The notes below the pieces were generated by a model that saw only the letters and a program-made list of their open reading frames with translations, ran no database searches and was not told the DNA's origin. A DNA stretch of 64,000 bases from Phytoactinopolyspora halophila. GTDB taxonomy: Bacteria > Actinomycetota > Actinomycetes > Jiangellales > Jiangellaceae. Below, piece by piece: positions 39,324-47,879 of the stretch. Both the position numbers and the translations under genes were made by a program. Where the stretch lies: assembly GCF_003287285.1 (NCBI RefSeq), contig NZ_QMIG01000016.1, forward strand, positions 1 through 64,000, in the 5' to 3' direction. Every line of letters starts with the position of its first letter. Positions within the stretch are counted from its first letter, which is position 1.

Positions 39324-40579
39324 GCCGAGCGGCCGGGCACCAGGCCGCCTTCCGGATCGTCCTGGGTGTCAGCGGTGGTATCGCGGCATACAAGGCCTGC
39401 GAGGTCGTCCGGACGCTGGCCGAGGATGGCCATGATGTCCGGGTCGTGCCCACCGATGCTGCGCTGCGTTTCGTCGGCGAGGCGACGTGGGCGGCGCTGT
39501 CCGGCCAACCGGTGCACACGGGTGTCTTCGACGACGTCCACGAGGTTCCGCACGTCGCCATCGGCCAGCAAGCCGACCTGGTGCTCGTCGTGCCGGCAAC
39601 CGCCGACCTGCTCGCGCGGGCGGCGAGCGGACGTGCCGACGACCTGCTCACGTCGACGTTGCTGACCGCGCGTTGCCCGGTGATCTATGCCCCCGCGATG
39701 CACACCGAGATGTGGGAACACCCGGCGACCGTCGCCAACGTCGAGACCCTGCGGGCGCGCGGCGCGATCGTCATCGAGCCTGCGGAGGGACGGCTGACCG
39801 GTGCCGATTCCGGCAAGGGGCGGCTGCCCGATCCTGCGGCGATCGTCGAGGTCGGATACGAGATCCTGCACTCGGGACGGGCCCCGAGGTCGCCGGGCCG
39901 GGCACCGGATCTGGCCGGGCGGCACGTCGTCGTGTCTGCGGGCGGTACCCGAGAAGCTCTCGACCCGGTGCGGTTTCTGGGGAACCGTTCGTCGGGGCGG
40001 CAGGGATACGCCCTGGCGCGCGCGGCGCTGAGCCGTGGCGCGCAGGTCACGCTGGTGGCCGCGAACGTCGCGCTCGACGACGTCGCCGGCGCGAAGACCG
40101 TACGTGTGGGTTCGGCCGCCGAGCTGCGTGATGCCGTGGTCGACGCGGCGGCAGACGCCGATGCCGTCGTCATGGCGGCGGCGGTGGCCGATTTCCGCCC
40201 GCGTGGTTACCGCGACGCGAAGATCAAGAAGACGTCCGATCCCGACGATGCTCCCGTCATCGAACTCGAACGCACCGCCGACATCCTCGCCGAGCTGAGC
40301 GCCAACCGCGTCCGTGCCGGGCAGATCATTGTCGGCTTTGCTGCCGAGACCGGCGACGCCGGGGCCAGCGTACTCGACCACGGCCGGGCGAAACTCGCTT
40401 CCAAGGGTTGCGACTTGCTGGTGGTGAACGAGGTGGGCGCCGATCGCGGCTTCGAGTCCGAGCAGAATCAGGGCGTGATCCTCGACCACGACGGCGGCAG
40501 CACCGAGGTGCCCCGGGGCTCCAAGTCGGCACTGGCACACGCGCTCTGGGACCACGTCGTCGAACGCCTGCCCGCGTGA
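39320..40579 (+). CDS. coaBC: Bifunctional phosphopantothenoylcysteine decarboxylase/synthase
   Basis: A 419-residue two-domain enzyme of coenzyme A synthesis. The CoaC flavoprotein part (about 1-190) has [21 protein letters not shown] and [13 protein letters not shown]. The CoaB part (about 200-419) has [30 protein letters not shown] and KIKK. It joins cysteine to phosphopantothenate and then decarboxylates it. It starts inside the rpoZ stop and is followed by metK after 91 nt. The linker between domains is Pro/Arg-rich. Confidence 0.96.
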   Translation: MSRAAGHQAAFRIVLGVSGGIAAYKACEVVRTLAEDGHDVRVVPTDAALRFVGEATWAALSGQPVHTGVFDDVHEVPHVAIGQQADLVLVVPATADLLARAASGRADDLLTSTLLTARCPVIYAPAMHTEMWEHPATVANVETLRARGAIVIEPAEGRLTGADSGKGRLPDPAAIVEVGYEILHSGRAPRSPGRAPDLAGRHVVVSAGGTREALDPVRFLGNRSSGRQGYALARAALSRGAQVTLVAANVALDDVAGAKTVRVGSAAELRDAVVDAAADADAVVMAAAVADFRPRGYRDAKIKKTSDPDDAPVIELERTADILAELSANRVRAGQIIVGFAAETGDAGASVLDHGRAKLASKGCDLLVVNEVGADRGFESEQNQGVILDHDGGSTEVPRGSKSALAHALWDHVVERLPA

Positions 40580-40670
40580 GGCATCCCCGCGAGACGATGA
40601 CCTGACAGACTTGGATCACGAGGGCTGGTCGAGGTCCAGCCGAATCCTGCGCGAAGCGAGGGGGAGAGCG

Positions 40671-41861
40671 GTGCCGGTGCGATTGTTCACCTCCGAGTCC
40701 GTCACCGAAGGACATCCAGACAAGATCTGTGACCAGATCAGCGACGCCGTGCTCGACGCGATGCTCGCCGACGATCCGGACAGCCGGGTAGCCGTGGAAA
40801 CCCTGGTCACGACGGGCCAGGTGCACGTGGCCGGCGAGGTCACGACCCGGACGTACGTTGACATCCCGCAGGTGGTGCGCGACACCATCCTCGGTATCGG
40901 CTACGACTCGTCCACCAAGGGCTTCGATGGCGCGTCGTGCGGCGTCAACGTGGCGCTGGGAGCGCAGTCGCCGGACATCGCGCAGGGTGTGGCCGACGCG
41001 TACGAGCATCGCGTCGGCGGTGACATCGACCCCCTCGACCTGCAAGGTGCCGGCGATCAGGGCCTGATGTTCGGCTACGCGTGTGACGAGACGCCGGAGC
41101 TCATGCCGTTGCCGATCACGCTCGCGCACCGGCTCGCGCAGCGTCTCGCCCACGTCCGGCACGAGGGCGCGCTGCCGTACCTGCGGCCGGACGGCAAGAC
41201 CCAGGTCACCATCGAGTACGACGGCGACCGACCGGTCCGCGTGGAGACCATCGTGATCTCCACGCAGCACGCGCCCGGTATCGATCTGGAGGCGCTGCTC
41301 ACGCCGGATCTGCTGGCACGCGTTATCGGCCCGGTGCTCGAACCGCTCGACGTCGAGACGGACGGATACCGGTTGCTCGTGAACCCCACCGGACGGTTCG
41401 AGGTCGGTGGACCGATGGGCGATGCCGGCCTGACCGGTCGGAAGATCATCATCGATACGTACGGTGGCATGGCCCGCCACGGCGGCGGAGCGTTCAGCGG
41501 CAAGGATCCCTCCAAGGTGGATCGCTCGGCGGCCTACGCGATGCGGTGGGCGGCCAAGAACGTGGTTGCCGCCGGGCTGGCGCGCCGGTGCGAGCTGCAG
41601 GTCGCCTACGCCATCGGCAAGGCCGAACCGGTCGGGCTCTTCGTCGAATGCTTCGGTACCGAGCGGGTGCCGGAGGAGCGGATCGCACGGGCGGTGCGGG
41701 AGGTCTTCGACCTGCGCCCGGCGGCGATCATTCAGGATCTCGACCTGTTGCGCCCGATCTACATGCGTACCGCGGCCTATGGTCACTTCGGCCGCGAGCT
41801 GCCGGAATTCACCTGGGAGCGCACCGACCGCGCCGAAGCATTGAAGGACGCAGTGGCCTGA
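40671..41861 (+). CDS. metK: S-adenosylmethionine synthetase
   Basis: A 396-residue enzyme that makes SAM from methionine and ATP. It has the family motifs [32 protein letters not shown] and [19 protein letters not shown]. The GTG at 40671 has GGGGAG about 5 nt upstream and matches the normal N-terminus ([10 protein letters not shown]). The 91-nt spacer upstream shows no SAM riboswitch that I recognise. The stop overlaps priA (TGATG). Confidence 0.97.
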   Translation: MPVRLFTSESVTEGHPDKICDQISDAVLDAMLADDPDSRVAVETLVTTGQVHVAGEVTTRTYVDIPQVVRDTILGIGYDSSTKGFDGASCGVNVALGAQSPDIAQGVADAYEHRVGGDIDPLDLQGAGDQGLMFGYACDETPELMPLPITLAHRLAQRLAHVRHEGALPYLRPDGKTQVTIEYDGDRPVRVETIVISTQHAPGIDLEALLTPDLLARVIGPVLEPLDVETDGYRLLVNPTGRFEVGGPMGDAGLTGRKIIIDTYGGMARHGGGAFSGKDPSKVDRSAAYAMRWAAKNVVAAGLARRCELQVAYAIGKAEPVGLFVECFGTERVPEERIARAVREVFDLRPAAIIQDLDLLRPIYMRTAAYGHFGRELPEFTWERTDRAEALKDAVA

Positions 41862-44050
41862 TGGCCGAGACCGCTCGGGCGCGACCCGTGGCGCAGGCTC
41901 AGCCCGTCGCGCGCGTCGTGGTCGACATTGGCCTGCCACACCTCGACCGGCCGTTCGACTACCTGGTACCCGAGTCGATGGCCGCCACGGCCGTGCCGGG
42001 CGCGCGGGTGCGAGTCCGGTTCGCGGGAGTGGATCACGACGGCTTCGTCCTCGAGCGAGCCGACGCGAGCGCGCACGAAGGCAAGCTGGCCACGCTGCGG
42101 CGCGTGGTCTCGTCGGAGCCGGTCCTGACCTCGCACGTGGCGCGGCTCGCCCGGATGGTCGCCGATCGCTACGCCGGCACCATGCCCGACGTCCTGCGTC
42201 TGGCCATCCCGCCGCGGCACGCCGCCACGGAGAAGAAGCCGAGCCCGCCGGCCCCGGAGCCGCCACCGCGTCCGGACGCCGGTGCGTGGCGCGAGCACGT
42301 GCACGGCGTGGCGCTGCTCGACGCCGTGCACCGCATGGGCCCGGCGGGGCGGGCGGCCGGCGACGGCAGTCAAGCGGGGGAGCCAGGCGACGATCCAGCC
42401 GCGCCGCAGCCGCGAGACGCCGCCGGCGAGCGCGCTCCGCGCCCGGTCCCGCGCGCGGTGTGGAACCCGGGTCCGGGAGTCGACTGGGCCGACTCGCTGG
42501 CCAGACTGGTGGCGACGGCACTGTCGGCCGGGCGAGGTGCGGTGATCGTGCTGCCCGACGGGCGCGACGTCGCTCGCCTGGACGCCGCCATGCGGGAGCT
42601 GCTGGGACCGGATCACCACGTCGTCTTGGGGGCCGAGGCCGGGCCGGCGGAACGCTACCGCCGGTGGCTTCGCGTCCTGCGCGGATCGGTGCGCGCGGTG
42701 ATCGGGACGCGATCCGCCGCCTTCGCACCGGTAGCCGATCTCGGGCTGGTGGGGATCTGGGACGACGGCGACGACCTCCACGCCGAACCACGAGCCCCCT
42801 ACCCGCACATGCGTGAGGTGCTGCTGCTGCGCGCGCACATCGCCGGCGTGGCCGCCGTCGTCGGCGGATTCGCGCGCAGTGCCGAGGCCCAGCTGCTACT
42901 CGACACGGGGTGGGCGCGCTCCGTGGAGCAGGAACGGGCGACGGTGCGCGAGCGGGCACCGTCGATCCACACCGTCGGTGACGAGACGGAGCAGAGCCGC
43001 GACGAGGCGGCGCGCAGTGCCCGGCTGCCGTCGCTGGCGTGGCGGGTGGCCCGGGCAGGGCTGGAACGCGGCCCCGTGCTGGTCCAGGTGGCCCGGGCCG
43101 GCTACGTGGCCGCGCTGGCGTGTGCCCGGTGCCGGGCACCAGCACGGTGCGGCGCGTGCGGGGCGGCGCTTGAACTCGACGACGCGGCCGGTGTCCCGCG
43201 ATGTTCCGCGTGTGGTACGGCGGCGCCGGGGTGGCGGTGCGCCGAATGTGGTCATGACCGGCTGCGTGCGGCCGTCGTCGGCGTCCGGCGGACCGCGGAG
43301 GAGCTGGGGCGCGCGTTTCCCGGCGTGGCCGTCGTGCGGTCCAGCGCCGCCGAGGCGCGCGCAGACGCGGGTACCGATGCGATCGCTGGCGCGGGTACGG
43401 ATGCGCGCGCGGGTACGGGTACCGGCACGGGAACGGACGGTGACGCCGGCGCAACAGAGCAGGTCGCGGCCGGTGCGGGAACGGTCGACGACGTGGGCAC
43501 GGAGCCGAAGTTGGTCGTTGCCACGCACGGCGCGGAGCCGGTGGCCAGCGGCGGGTATGCAGCGGCGCTGTTGCTGGACGGGACGTCCCTGTGCTCCCGG
43601 CCCGGGCTGCGCGCGAGCGAGGAGGCGCTGCGCCGCTGGCTTCGGGCAGCGGCACTGGTGCGGCCCGGTACCGCCGGCGGTGAGATCGTCATCGTCGCGG
43701 AGCCCTCGATCCCGGCCGTGCAGGCGCTCGTGCGCTGGGATCCCGGCGGGTTCGCTATACGCGAACTGGGGGAGCGGGCCGAGCTGCACTTCCCGCCGGC
43801 CGCCCGGCTCGCCGAGCTGCGTGGCGCGGCCGACGACGTCGACGAGCTCCGATCGTTGACTGAGCTGCCCCCCATCTCGGAAGTTCTGGGCCCGCGCACC
43901 GTCGACGGCACGACTGAGCTGATCATCCGGGTGCCCCGCGCGTCCGGAACGCAGCTCGCGGCCGCACTGCGCGCTGCGGCGGGCGTGCGCAGCGCGCGCC
44001 GCTCGGGCGGCGCGGTGCGGATCCGAATCGATCCGGTCGACATCGCCTAG
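41861..44050 (+). CDS. priA: Primosomal protein N' (PriA), actinobacterial form without a Walker A motif
   Basis: A 729-residue PriA homologue. The N-terminal DNA-binding domain (about 12-120; VDIGLPHLDRPFDYLVPES) is clear. The zinc-binding module CARCRAPARCGACG ... CSACGTA ... CAECGHD (about 425-468) is complete. Where helicases have GxTGSGKT I find only SAGRGAVIVLPDGRD, so ATP-driven unwinding is doubtful, as known for mycobacterial PriA. It probably reloads the replisome by DNA and protein binding. A Gly/Thr/Asp/Ala-rich insert near 500-545 comes from repeated GCGGGTAC-like strings. It is coupled to metK. Confidence 0.93.
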   Translation: MAETARARPVAQAQPVARVVVDIGLPHLDRPFDYLVPESMAATAVPGARVRVRFAGVDHDGFVLERADASAHEGKLATLRRVVSSEPVLTSHVARLARMVADRYAGTMPDVLRLAIPPRHAATEKKPSPPAPEPPPRPDAGAWREHVHGVALLDAVHRMGPAGRAAGDGSQAGEPGDDPAAPQPRDAAGERAPRPVPRAVWNPGPGVDWADSLARLVATALSAGRGAVIVLPDGRDVARLDAAMRELLGPDHHVVLGAEAGPAERYRRWLRVLRGSVRAVIGTRSAAFAPVADLGLVGIWDDGDDLHAEPRAPYPHMREVLLLRAHIAGVAAVVGGFARSAEAQLLLDTGWARSVEQERATVRERAPSIHTVGDETEQSRDEAARSARLPSLAWRVARAGLERGPVLVQVARAGYVAALACARCRAPARCGACGAALELDDAAGVPRCSACGTAAPGWRCAECGHDRLRAAVVGVRRTAEELGRAFPGVAVVRSSAAEARADAGTDAIAGAGTDARAGTGTGTGTDGDAGATEQVAAGAGTVDDVGTEPKLVVATHGAEPVASGGYAAALLLDGTSLCSRPGLRASEEALRRWLRAAALVRPGTAGGEIVIVAEPSIPAVQALVRWDPGGFAIRELGERAELHFPPAARLAELRGAADDVDELRSLTELPPISEVLGPRTVDGTTELIIRVPRASGTQLAAALRAAAGVRSARRSGGAVRIRIDPVDIA

Positions 44051-44108
44051 CCGCCACCCCAACTCCCGCCCCGCTCCACCCGCACCTCGCCCCGCCCCAC
44101 CCGCTGAT

Positions 44109-44263
44109 CGCTCTACCTGTGCTCCGCTCTACCTGTGCTCCGCTCTACCTGTGCTCCGCTCTACCCGTGCTCCGCTTCACCCGTGCACCGCTCTACCCGT
44201 GCTCCGCTTCACCCGTGCTCCGCTTCACCCGTGCTCCGCTTCACCCGTGCTCCGCTTCACCCG
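44109..44263 (+). repeat. 16-bp tandem repeat array, nine full units plus a partial
   Basis: Units of the form CGCTCTACCTGTGCTC or CGCTTCACCCGTGCTC run without spacers from 44109 to 44252, with a partial to 44263. Units 1-3 are identical and units 7-9 are identical, so blocks have expanded separately. 16 nt is not a multiple of 3 and no gene is seen. It lies just after priA in the 937-nt spacer 44051-44987. Confidence 0.93.
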
Positions 44264-44510
44264 CGGGGTTGTGCCGACCTGGTGGTGAGCACGTTGGCGA
44301 GCCGCTCACACACAACCAGCACACGTGACATCAATAGGAGCATCGATCTTCAGGAGCATGCGATCTTCACGACTGGCGAGCCGGGCCCGTGAGTGATCGA
44401 TGTGGAGTTTCCGCCCGTCGTGCGTAGAGAATGGGCCGCTATCACGACCCGTGTACTACACAGTCCCAGCCGAAACTCCGCATCGATCACCGGGCGGCGA
44501 GCATCGGGCA

Positions 44511-44656
44511 GCGGAACATCGACGCAGCTGAGCATCGAGGCAGCGAACATTTGCGACATCGAACCTCGACGGCAGCGGAACCTCGACGCAGCTGAGCATC
44601 AGGGCAGCACGCTGCCCAGGGAGCCAAGCATCGGGGCAGCACGCTGGCCAGGGAGC
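44511..44656 (+). repeat. Direct repeat pairs in the spacer after priA
   Basis: A 34-nt string starting GCGGAACATCGACGCAGCTG (44511-44544) recurs at 44575-44608 with few changes. A second 23-nt pair starting GGGCAGCACGCTG lies at 44602-44624 and 44634-44656. They look like local duplications in non-coding DNA. Confidence 0.8.
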
Positions 44657-44921
44657 TACGACCATGCTTTCCTCGTGGCCACGACAGCGACAGTGAGCTT
44701 TTCCGGTCCCGGTGTCCGGTAAGAAACCGACATCATCAAGGTCATGACCTCGACAATGTCGGTTCCTTGCCGGCGCCACCCTGCTGGCTCGACCATCGGC
44801 CGGCACCTGCCACTACCAAGGGGTCACCCACGGCGCCCGGAGGTCACGCCATGTCGGACACGGGTCATCGCCCGGCATGTCACGCCCCGATTCACGCCCC
44901 GATGCCACGCGTTGACACCAG
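44657..44921. other. Non-coding spacer, nothing recognised
   Basis: This is the remaining part of the priA to ECF-ATPase spacer. Several short frames exist but none has a ribosome site, conserved motif or convincing codon use. Confidence 0.4.
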
Positions 44922-44970
44922 TGATCGTGAACACAAAGCGACTACATAGAACGATTAGTGTTCATGATCA
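44922..44970. repeat. Palindromic repeat element, copy 4 (degenerate)
   Basis: Ends TGATCGTGAACAC (44922-44934) and GTGTTCATGATCA (44958-44970) match the family. The centre GCGACTACAT-GAACGA matches the reverse complement of the copy at 36937-36985. It lies 18 nt from the 3' end of the convergent ECF ATPase gene, as copy 1 does between convergent genes. Confidence 0.88.
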
Positions 44971-44987
44971 GCGGGGGGTGGAATGAG

Positions 44988-45662
44988 TTAGGTCACGAGC
45001 GACACGTAGTGATCGACGGCGTCGGCGGGAGGGCCGTCGAACACGATGGTGCCCTCGTGAAAGACGAGGACTCGCTCATACGCCAGTACGGCGTCCAGGT
45101 CATGGGTGACCAGCACGACCCGCTGGGACACCGTGGACAGCAGGTCGAGGACACGGCGCGTGTTGGGAAGGTCGAGCAGGGTGGTCGGCTCGTCACACAC
45201 GAGAATCTTGGGGTCGGTGACCAGCACCGAGCACAGCGCCAGCAGTTGCTTCTGGCCACCGGACAGGAGGTGGGCCGGATGGTCGGCGTGCTCGCTGAGT
45301 CCGAACGAGGCCAGCTGCTTGGCGACGACCTGGTCGGTCTCCTCCCGGCTGAGCTTCTGCCGGCGCAAACCGAAAGCGACGTCTTCGGCCACGGTCGGCA
45401 TGACGATCTGCGCGTCGGGGTCGGTGAAGACGAATCCGACGCGCTGGCGGATGGTGGGGGCGTCGGACCGGGTGTCGAGGCCGTCGACGCGTACCTCACC
45501 CTCGTCAGGGACGATCAGGCCGTTCAGTAGCCGGGCAAAGGTAGACTTGCCGGAACCGTTTGCTCCGATGACCCCGATGCGGCGCTCGGGCAGTGTGACG
45601 TCGATCTCTCGCAGCACCCGGCGGTCGCCATAGGCGTGGCTGACGCCGCGTATCTCGATCAC
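44988..45662 (-). CDS. ECF-type (CbiO/BioM-like) ABC transporter ATPase
   Basis: A 224-residue ATPase with Walker A GANGSGKSTF, Q-loop region FVFTDPDAQIVMPTV (the DPDxQ form typical of energy-coupling-factor ATPases), signature LLSGGQKQLLAL, Walker B ILVCDEPTTLLD and H-loop VTHDLD. ECF ATPases drive vitamin or metal uptake with a T subunit and a substrate-binding S subunit, none of which is adjacent, so the substrate (biotin, cobalt or other) is unknown. The start is GTG at 45662 or 45683; neither has a ribosome site, and translation may be leaderless. It is divergent from the ABC-F gene. Confidence 0.88.
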   Translation of the reverse strand: MIEIRGVSHAYGDRRVLREIDVTLPERRIGVIGANGSGKSTFARLLNGLIVPDEGEVRVDGLDTRSDAPTIRQRVGFVFTDPDAQIVMPTVAEDVAFGLRRQKLSREETDQVVAKQLASFGLSEHADHPAHLLSGGQKQLLALCSVLVTDPKILVCDEPTTLLDLPNTRRVLDLLSTVSQRVVLVTHDLDAVLAYERVLVFHEGTIVFDGPPADAVDHYVSLVT

Positions 45663-45718
45663 GCACACAACTGTACGGTGCACCTGTTCATGTCGATGCC
45701 ACGGAGAGTTTCACACAG

Positions 45719-47317
45719 ATGATCACGGCCAGTGAACTGGACGTCCGCGCGGGTACGCAGGTCCTGCTGACGGAGGCCAGCTTCCGGATCGGCCCGGGCG
45801 ACAAGGTGGGCCTCGTCGGGCGTAACGGGGCCGGCAAGACGACGTTGACCCGGATCCTGTCCGGCGAGACGCAGCCGTTCGGAGGCGCGGTGACGCGCTC
45901 CGGAGATGTGGGGTATCTGCCACAAGATCCCCGCACCGGCGACCTGGACGTGCTGGCGCGGGACCGGATCCTCAGTGCCCGCGGGCTGGACCAGGTCTCG
46001 GCCCAGATGCGGCGAGCCGAGCAGCAGATCGCCTCGCAGGACCAGGGCGAGCACGATCGCGGGATGCGGCGCTATGCACGCCTGGAAGCCGAGTTTCTCG
46101 CCCTGGGTGGTTACGCCAGCGAGAGCGAGGCGGCGACGATCGCGGCCAGCCTCGGCCTGCCGGAGCGGGCGCTGGGTCAGCCGCTGCGGACGTTGTCGGG
46201 TGGCCAGCGACGCCGCGTCGAGCTGGCCAGAATCCTGTTCTCCCAGGCGCAGACGTTGCTGCTCGACGAGCCCACCAACCATCTCGACGCGGATTCCATT
46301 AGCTGGTTGCGTGACTTCCTCCGGGCCTACACCGGCGGGCTGGTGGTGATCAGTCACGACGTCGCACTGCTGGAGAAGACCGTGAACCGGGTCTTCCATC
46401 TGGACGCGACCCGGGCGGTTCTGGACGTTTACAACGTCGGCTGGAATGCCTATCTGGAGCAGCGCGAGACCGACGAGCGGCGTCGTCACCGGGAGCGAGC
46501 GAATGCGGAGAAGAAGGCGTCGGCGCTCAAGGCGCAGGCCGATCGGATGCGGTATAAGGCGACGAAGGCCGTGGCCGCGAAGAACATGGAACGCCGCGCC
46601 GATCGCATGCTCGCCGATCTGGAGGACGAGCGGCGCACGGAGAAAGTCGCCAAATTGCGCTTTCCCGATCCCGCGCCGTGTGGAAAGACACCGCTGCGCG
46701 CGAGTGGATTGTCGAAATCCTACGGCTCTCTGGAGGTCTTTACCGACGTCGATCTCGCCATCGACCGCGGGAGCCGGGTGGTGGTCCTGGGTCTCAACGG
46801 TGCGGGCAAGACGACATTGCTCCGTCTGCTGGGCGGCGTCGAGCTTCCGGATACCGGATCGGTCGAACCGGGACACGGATTACGTCTCGGTTATTACGCG
46901 CAAGAACATGAGACTCTCGACACATCGCGCACCGTGCTGGAGAACATGAGCATGGTGGCTCCGGAGATGCCGGATGTCGAGATGCGGCGAGTATTGGGAT
47001 CCTTCTTGTTTTCCGGCGATGCGGTGGACAAGCCGGCATCGGTACTGTCTGGCGGCGAGAAGACTCGGTTGGCATTGGCGACACTTGTTGTATCGAGTGC
47101 GAACGTGCTGTTGTTGGACGAACCGACGAACAATCTCGATCCAGCATCACGAAACGAGATTCTCGGCGCGCTTCGTTCGTTTAAGGGTGCTATCGTGCTC
47201 GTCACACACGATGAAGGAGCTGTCGAAGCATTAGACCCGGAGCGCGTACTCCTGCTTCCTGATGGAGCTGAAGATCTATGGAATTCGGACTATTCGGACC
47301 TTGTGGCACTCGCATGA
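45719..47317 (+). CDS. ABC-F family ATPase
   Basis: A 532-residue soluble protein with two ABC domains: Walker A GRNGAGKTT and GLNGAGKTT, signatures LSGGQRRR and LSGGEKTR, Walker B LLLDEPTNHLD and LLLDEPTNNLD. They are joined by a charged interdomain linker (EQRETDERRRHRERANAEKK). ABC-F proteins act on the ribosome (translation factors or antibiotic protection); this is the common actinobacterial housekeeping type, not clearly a resistance gene. The second half (from about 46640) has visibly more A/T-ending codons than the first. The start ATG has no strong ribosome site. Confidence 0.92.
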   Translation: MITASELDVRAGTQVLLTEASFRIGPGDKVGLVGRNGAGKTTLTRILSGETQPFGGAVTRSGDVGYLPQDPRTGDLDVLARDRILSARGLDQVSAQMRRAEQQIASQDQGEHDRGMRRYARLEAEFLALGGYASESEAATIAASLGLPERALGQPLRTLSGGQRRRVELARILFSQAQTLLLDEPTNHLDADSISWLRDFLRAYTGGLVVISHDVALLEKTVNRVFHLDATRAVLDVYNVGWNAYLEQRETDERRRHRERANAEKKASALKAQADRMRYKATKAVAAKNMERRADRMLADLEDERRTEKVAKLRFPDPAPCGKTPLRASGLSKSYGSLEVFTDVDLAIDRGSRVVVLGLNGAGKTTLLRLLGGVELPDTGSVEPGHGLRLGYYAQEHETLDTSRTVLENMSMVAPEMPDVEMRRVLGSFLFSGDAVDKPASVLSGGEKTRLALATLVVSSANVLLLDEPTNNLDPASRNEILGALRSFKGAIVLVTHDEGAVEALDPERVLLLPDGAEDLWNSDYSDLVALA

Positions 47318-47386
47318 GACGCTAGGATCACCTCGCAATATGGGATTGATCTTGCGTTCGGGTGGCGAAAAACTGTAATGGGACGG

Positions 47387-47407
47387 ATCATGGTCCTCTG
47401 TCATGAT
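47387..47407. promoter_or_regulatory. ATCATG-N9-CATGAT inverted repeat upstream of the small HTH gene
   Basis: Perfect 6-bp arms lie 26 nt upstream of the GTG at 47433. They may be an autoregulatory site for the HTH protein. Chance cannot be excluded. Confidence 0.3.
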
Positions 47408-47432
47408 GACCAACGTAAAACGGGGAGGAAGC

Positions 47433-47654
47433 GTGGCCGAGAAACTGGTAAAAGGCGCGCGGATCAGCGGGGGACAGCGCGACAAGCTGGCCAGCGATCT
47501 GAAGAAGCAGTACGAAGGCGGTAAGAGCATTCGCGAACTGGCGACGGAGACGGGCCGCTCGTACGGCTTCATCCATCGCTTGCTCTCCGAGTCCGGGGTG
47601 CAGCTCCGTGGGCGTGGTGGCGCGACCCGCGGAAAGGCGCGCAAGAAGTCCTGA
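47433..47654 (+). CDS. Small conserved actinobacterial helix-turn-helix protein
   Basis: A 73-residue basic protein. The first part (VKGARISGGQRDKLASDLKKQY) leads to a resolvase-like helix-turn-helix (KSIRELATETGRSYGFIHRLL), and it ends in GRGGATRGKARKKS. Near-identical proteins are widespread in actinobacteria, usually annotated only as HTH transcriptional regulators. The GTG at 47433 has GGGGAGGAA directly upstream; the frame extends 30 nt further but the site decides this start. A long hairpin follows the stop. Confidence 0.9.
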   Translation: MAEKLVKGARISGGQRDKLASDLKKQYEGGKSIRELATETGRSYGFIHRLLSESGVQLRGRGGATRGKARKKS

Positions 47655-47682
47655 CAGAGAACTGAATAACATTGGAGTAAAT

Positions 47683-47753
47683 TTGATCTTGAACTTTCCG
47701 GGGTTCGGGTTTCGCGATAATGACGTGTGGCCCCCCGGAAAGTTCAAGATCAA
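47683..47753. terminator. Hairpin with 21-bp perfect arms after the HTH gene
   Basis: Arms 47683-47703 (starting TTGATCTTGAAC) and 47733-47753 are perfect reverse complements around a 29-nt loop, 28 nt after the stop. It probably terminates the HTH transcript. Its TGATCTTGAAC ends recall the TGATCATGAAC palindrome family, so it may be a related mobile repeat. Confidence 0.75.
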
Positions 47754-47879
47754 CAGCTCGGAAGAAATCGGGCCCGTCGCGACGTTGTCTGACCTGTAAC
47801 CTGGTCGAAGCTGAAGGGGTCACGCCGGCCGACTCCGGCCGCATTTCCGTGACCTTCGCGCGCAAGGAGGTCAGCGCAC

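Noticed and set aside
40580-40670. SAM riboswitch before metK
   Set aside because: The 91-nt spacer is too short and shows no matching core.
40326-43655. 1109-residue open frame on the minus strand
   Set aside because: It is Arg/Pro-rich antisense to metK and priA, whose protein motifs are clear; long antisense frames are expected in high-GC DNA.
44109-44263. CRISPR-like array
   Set aside because: The 16-bp units are directly adjacent with no unique spacers, and no cas gene is present.
45719-47317. Antibiotic-resistance ABC-F
   Set aside because: The linker and context fit a common housekeeping actinobacterial ABC-F; nothing nearby suggests an antibiotic cluster.
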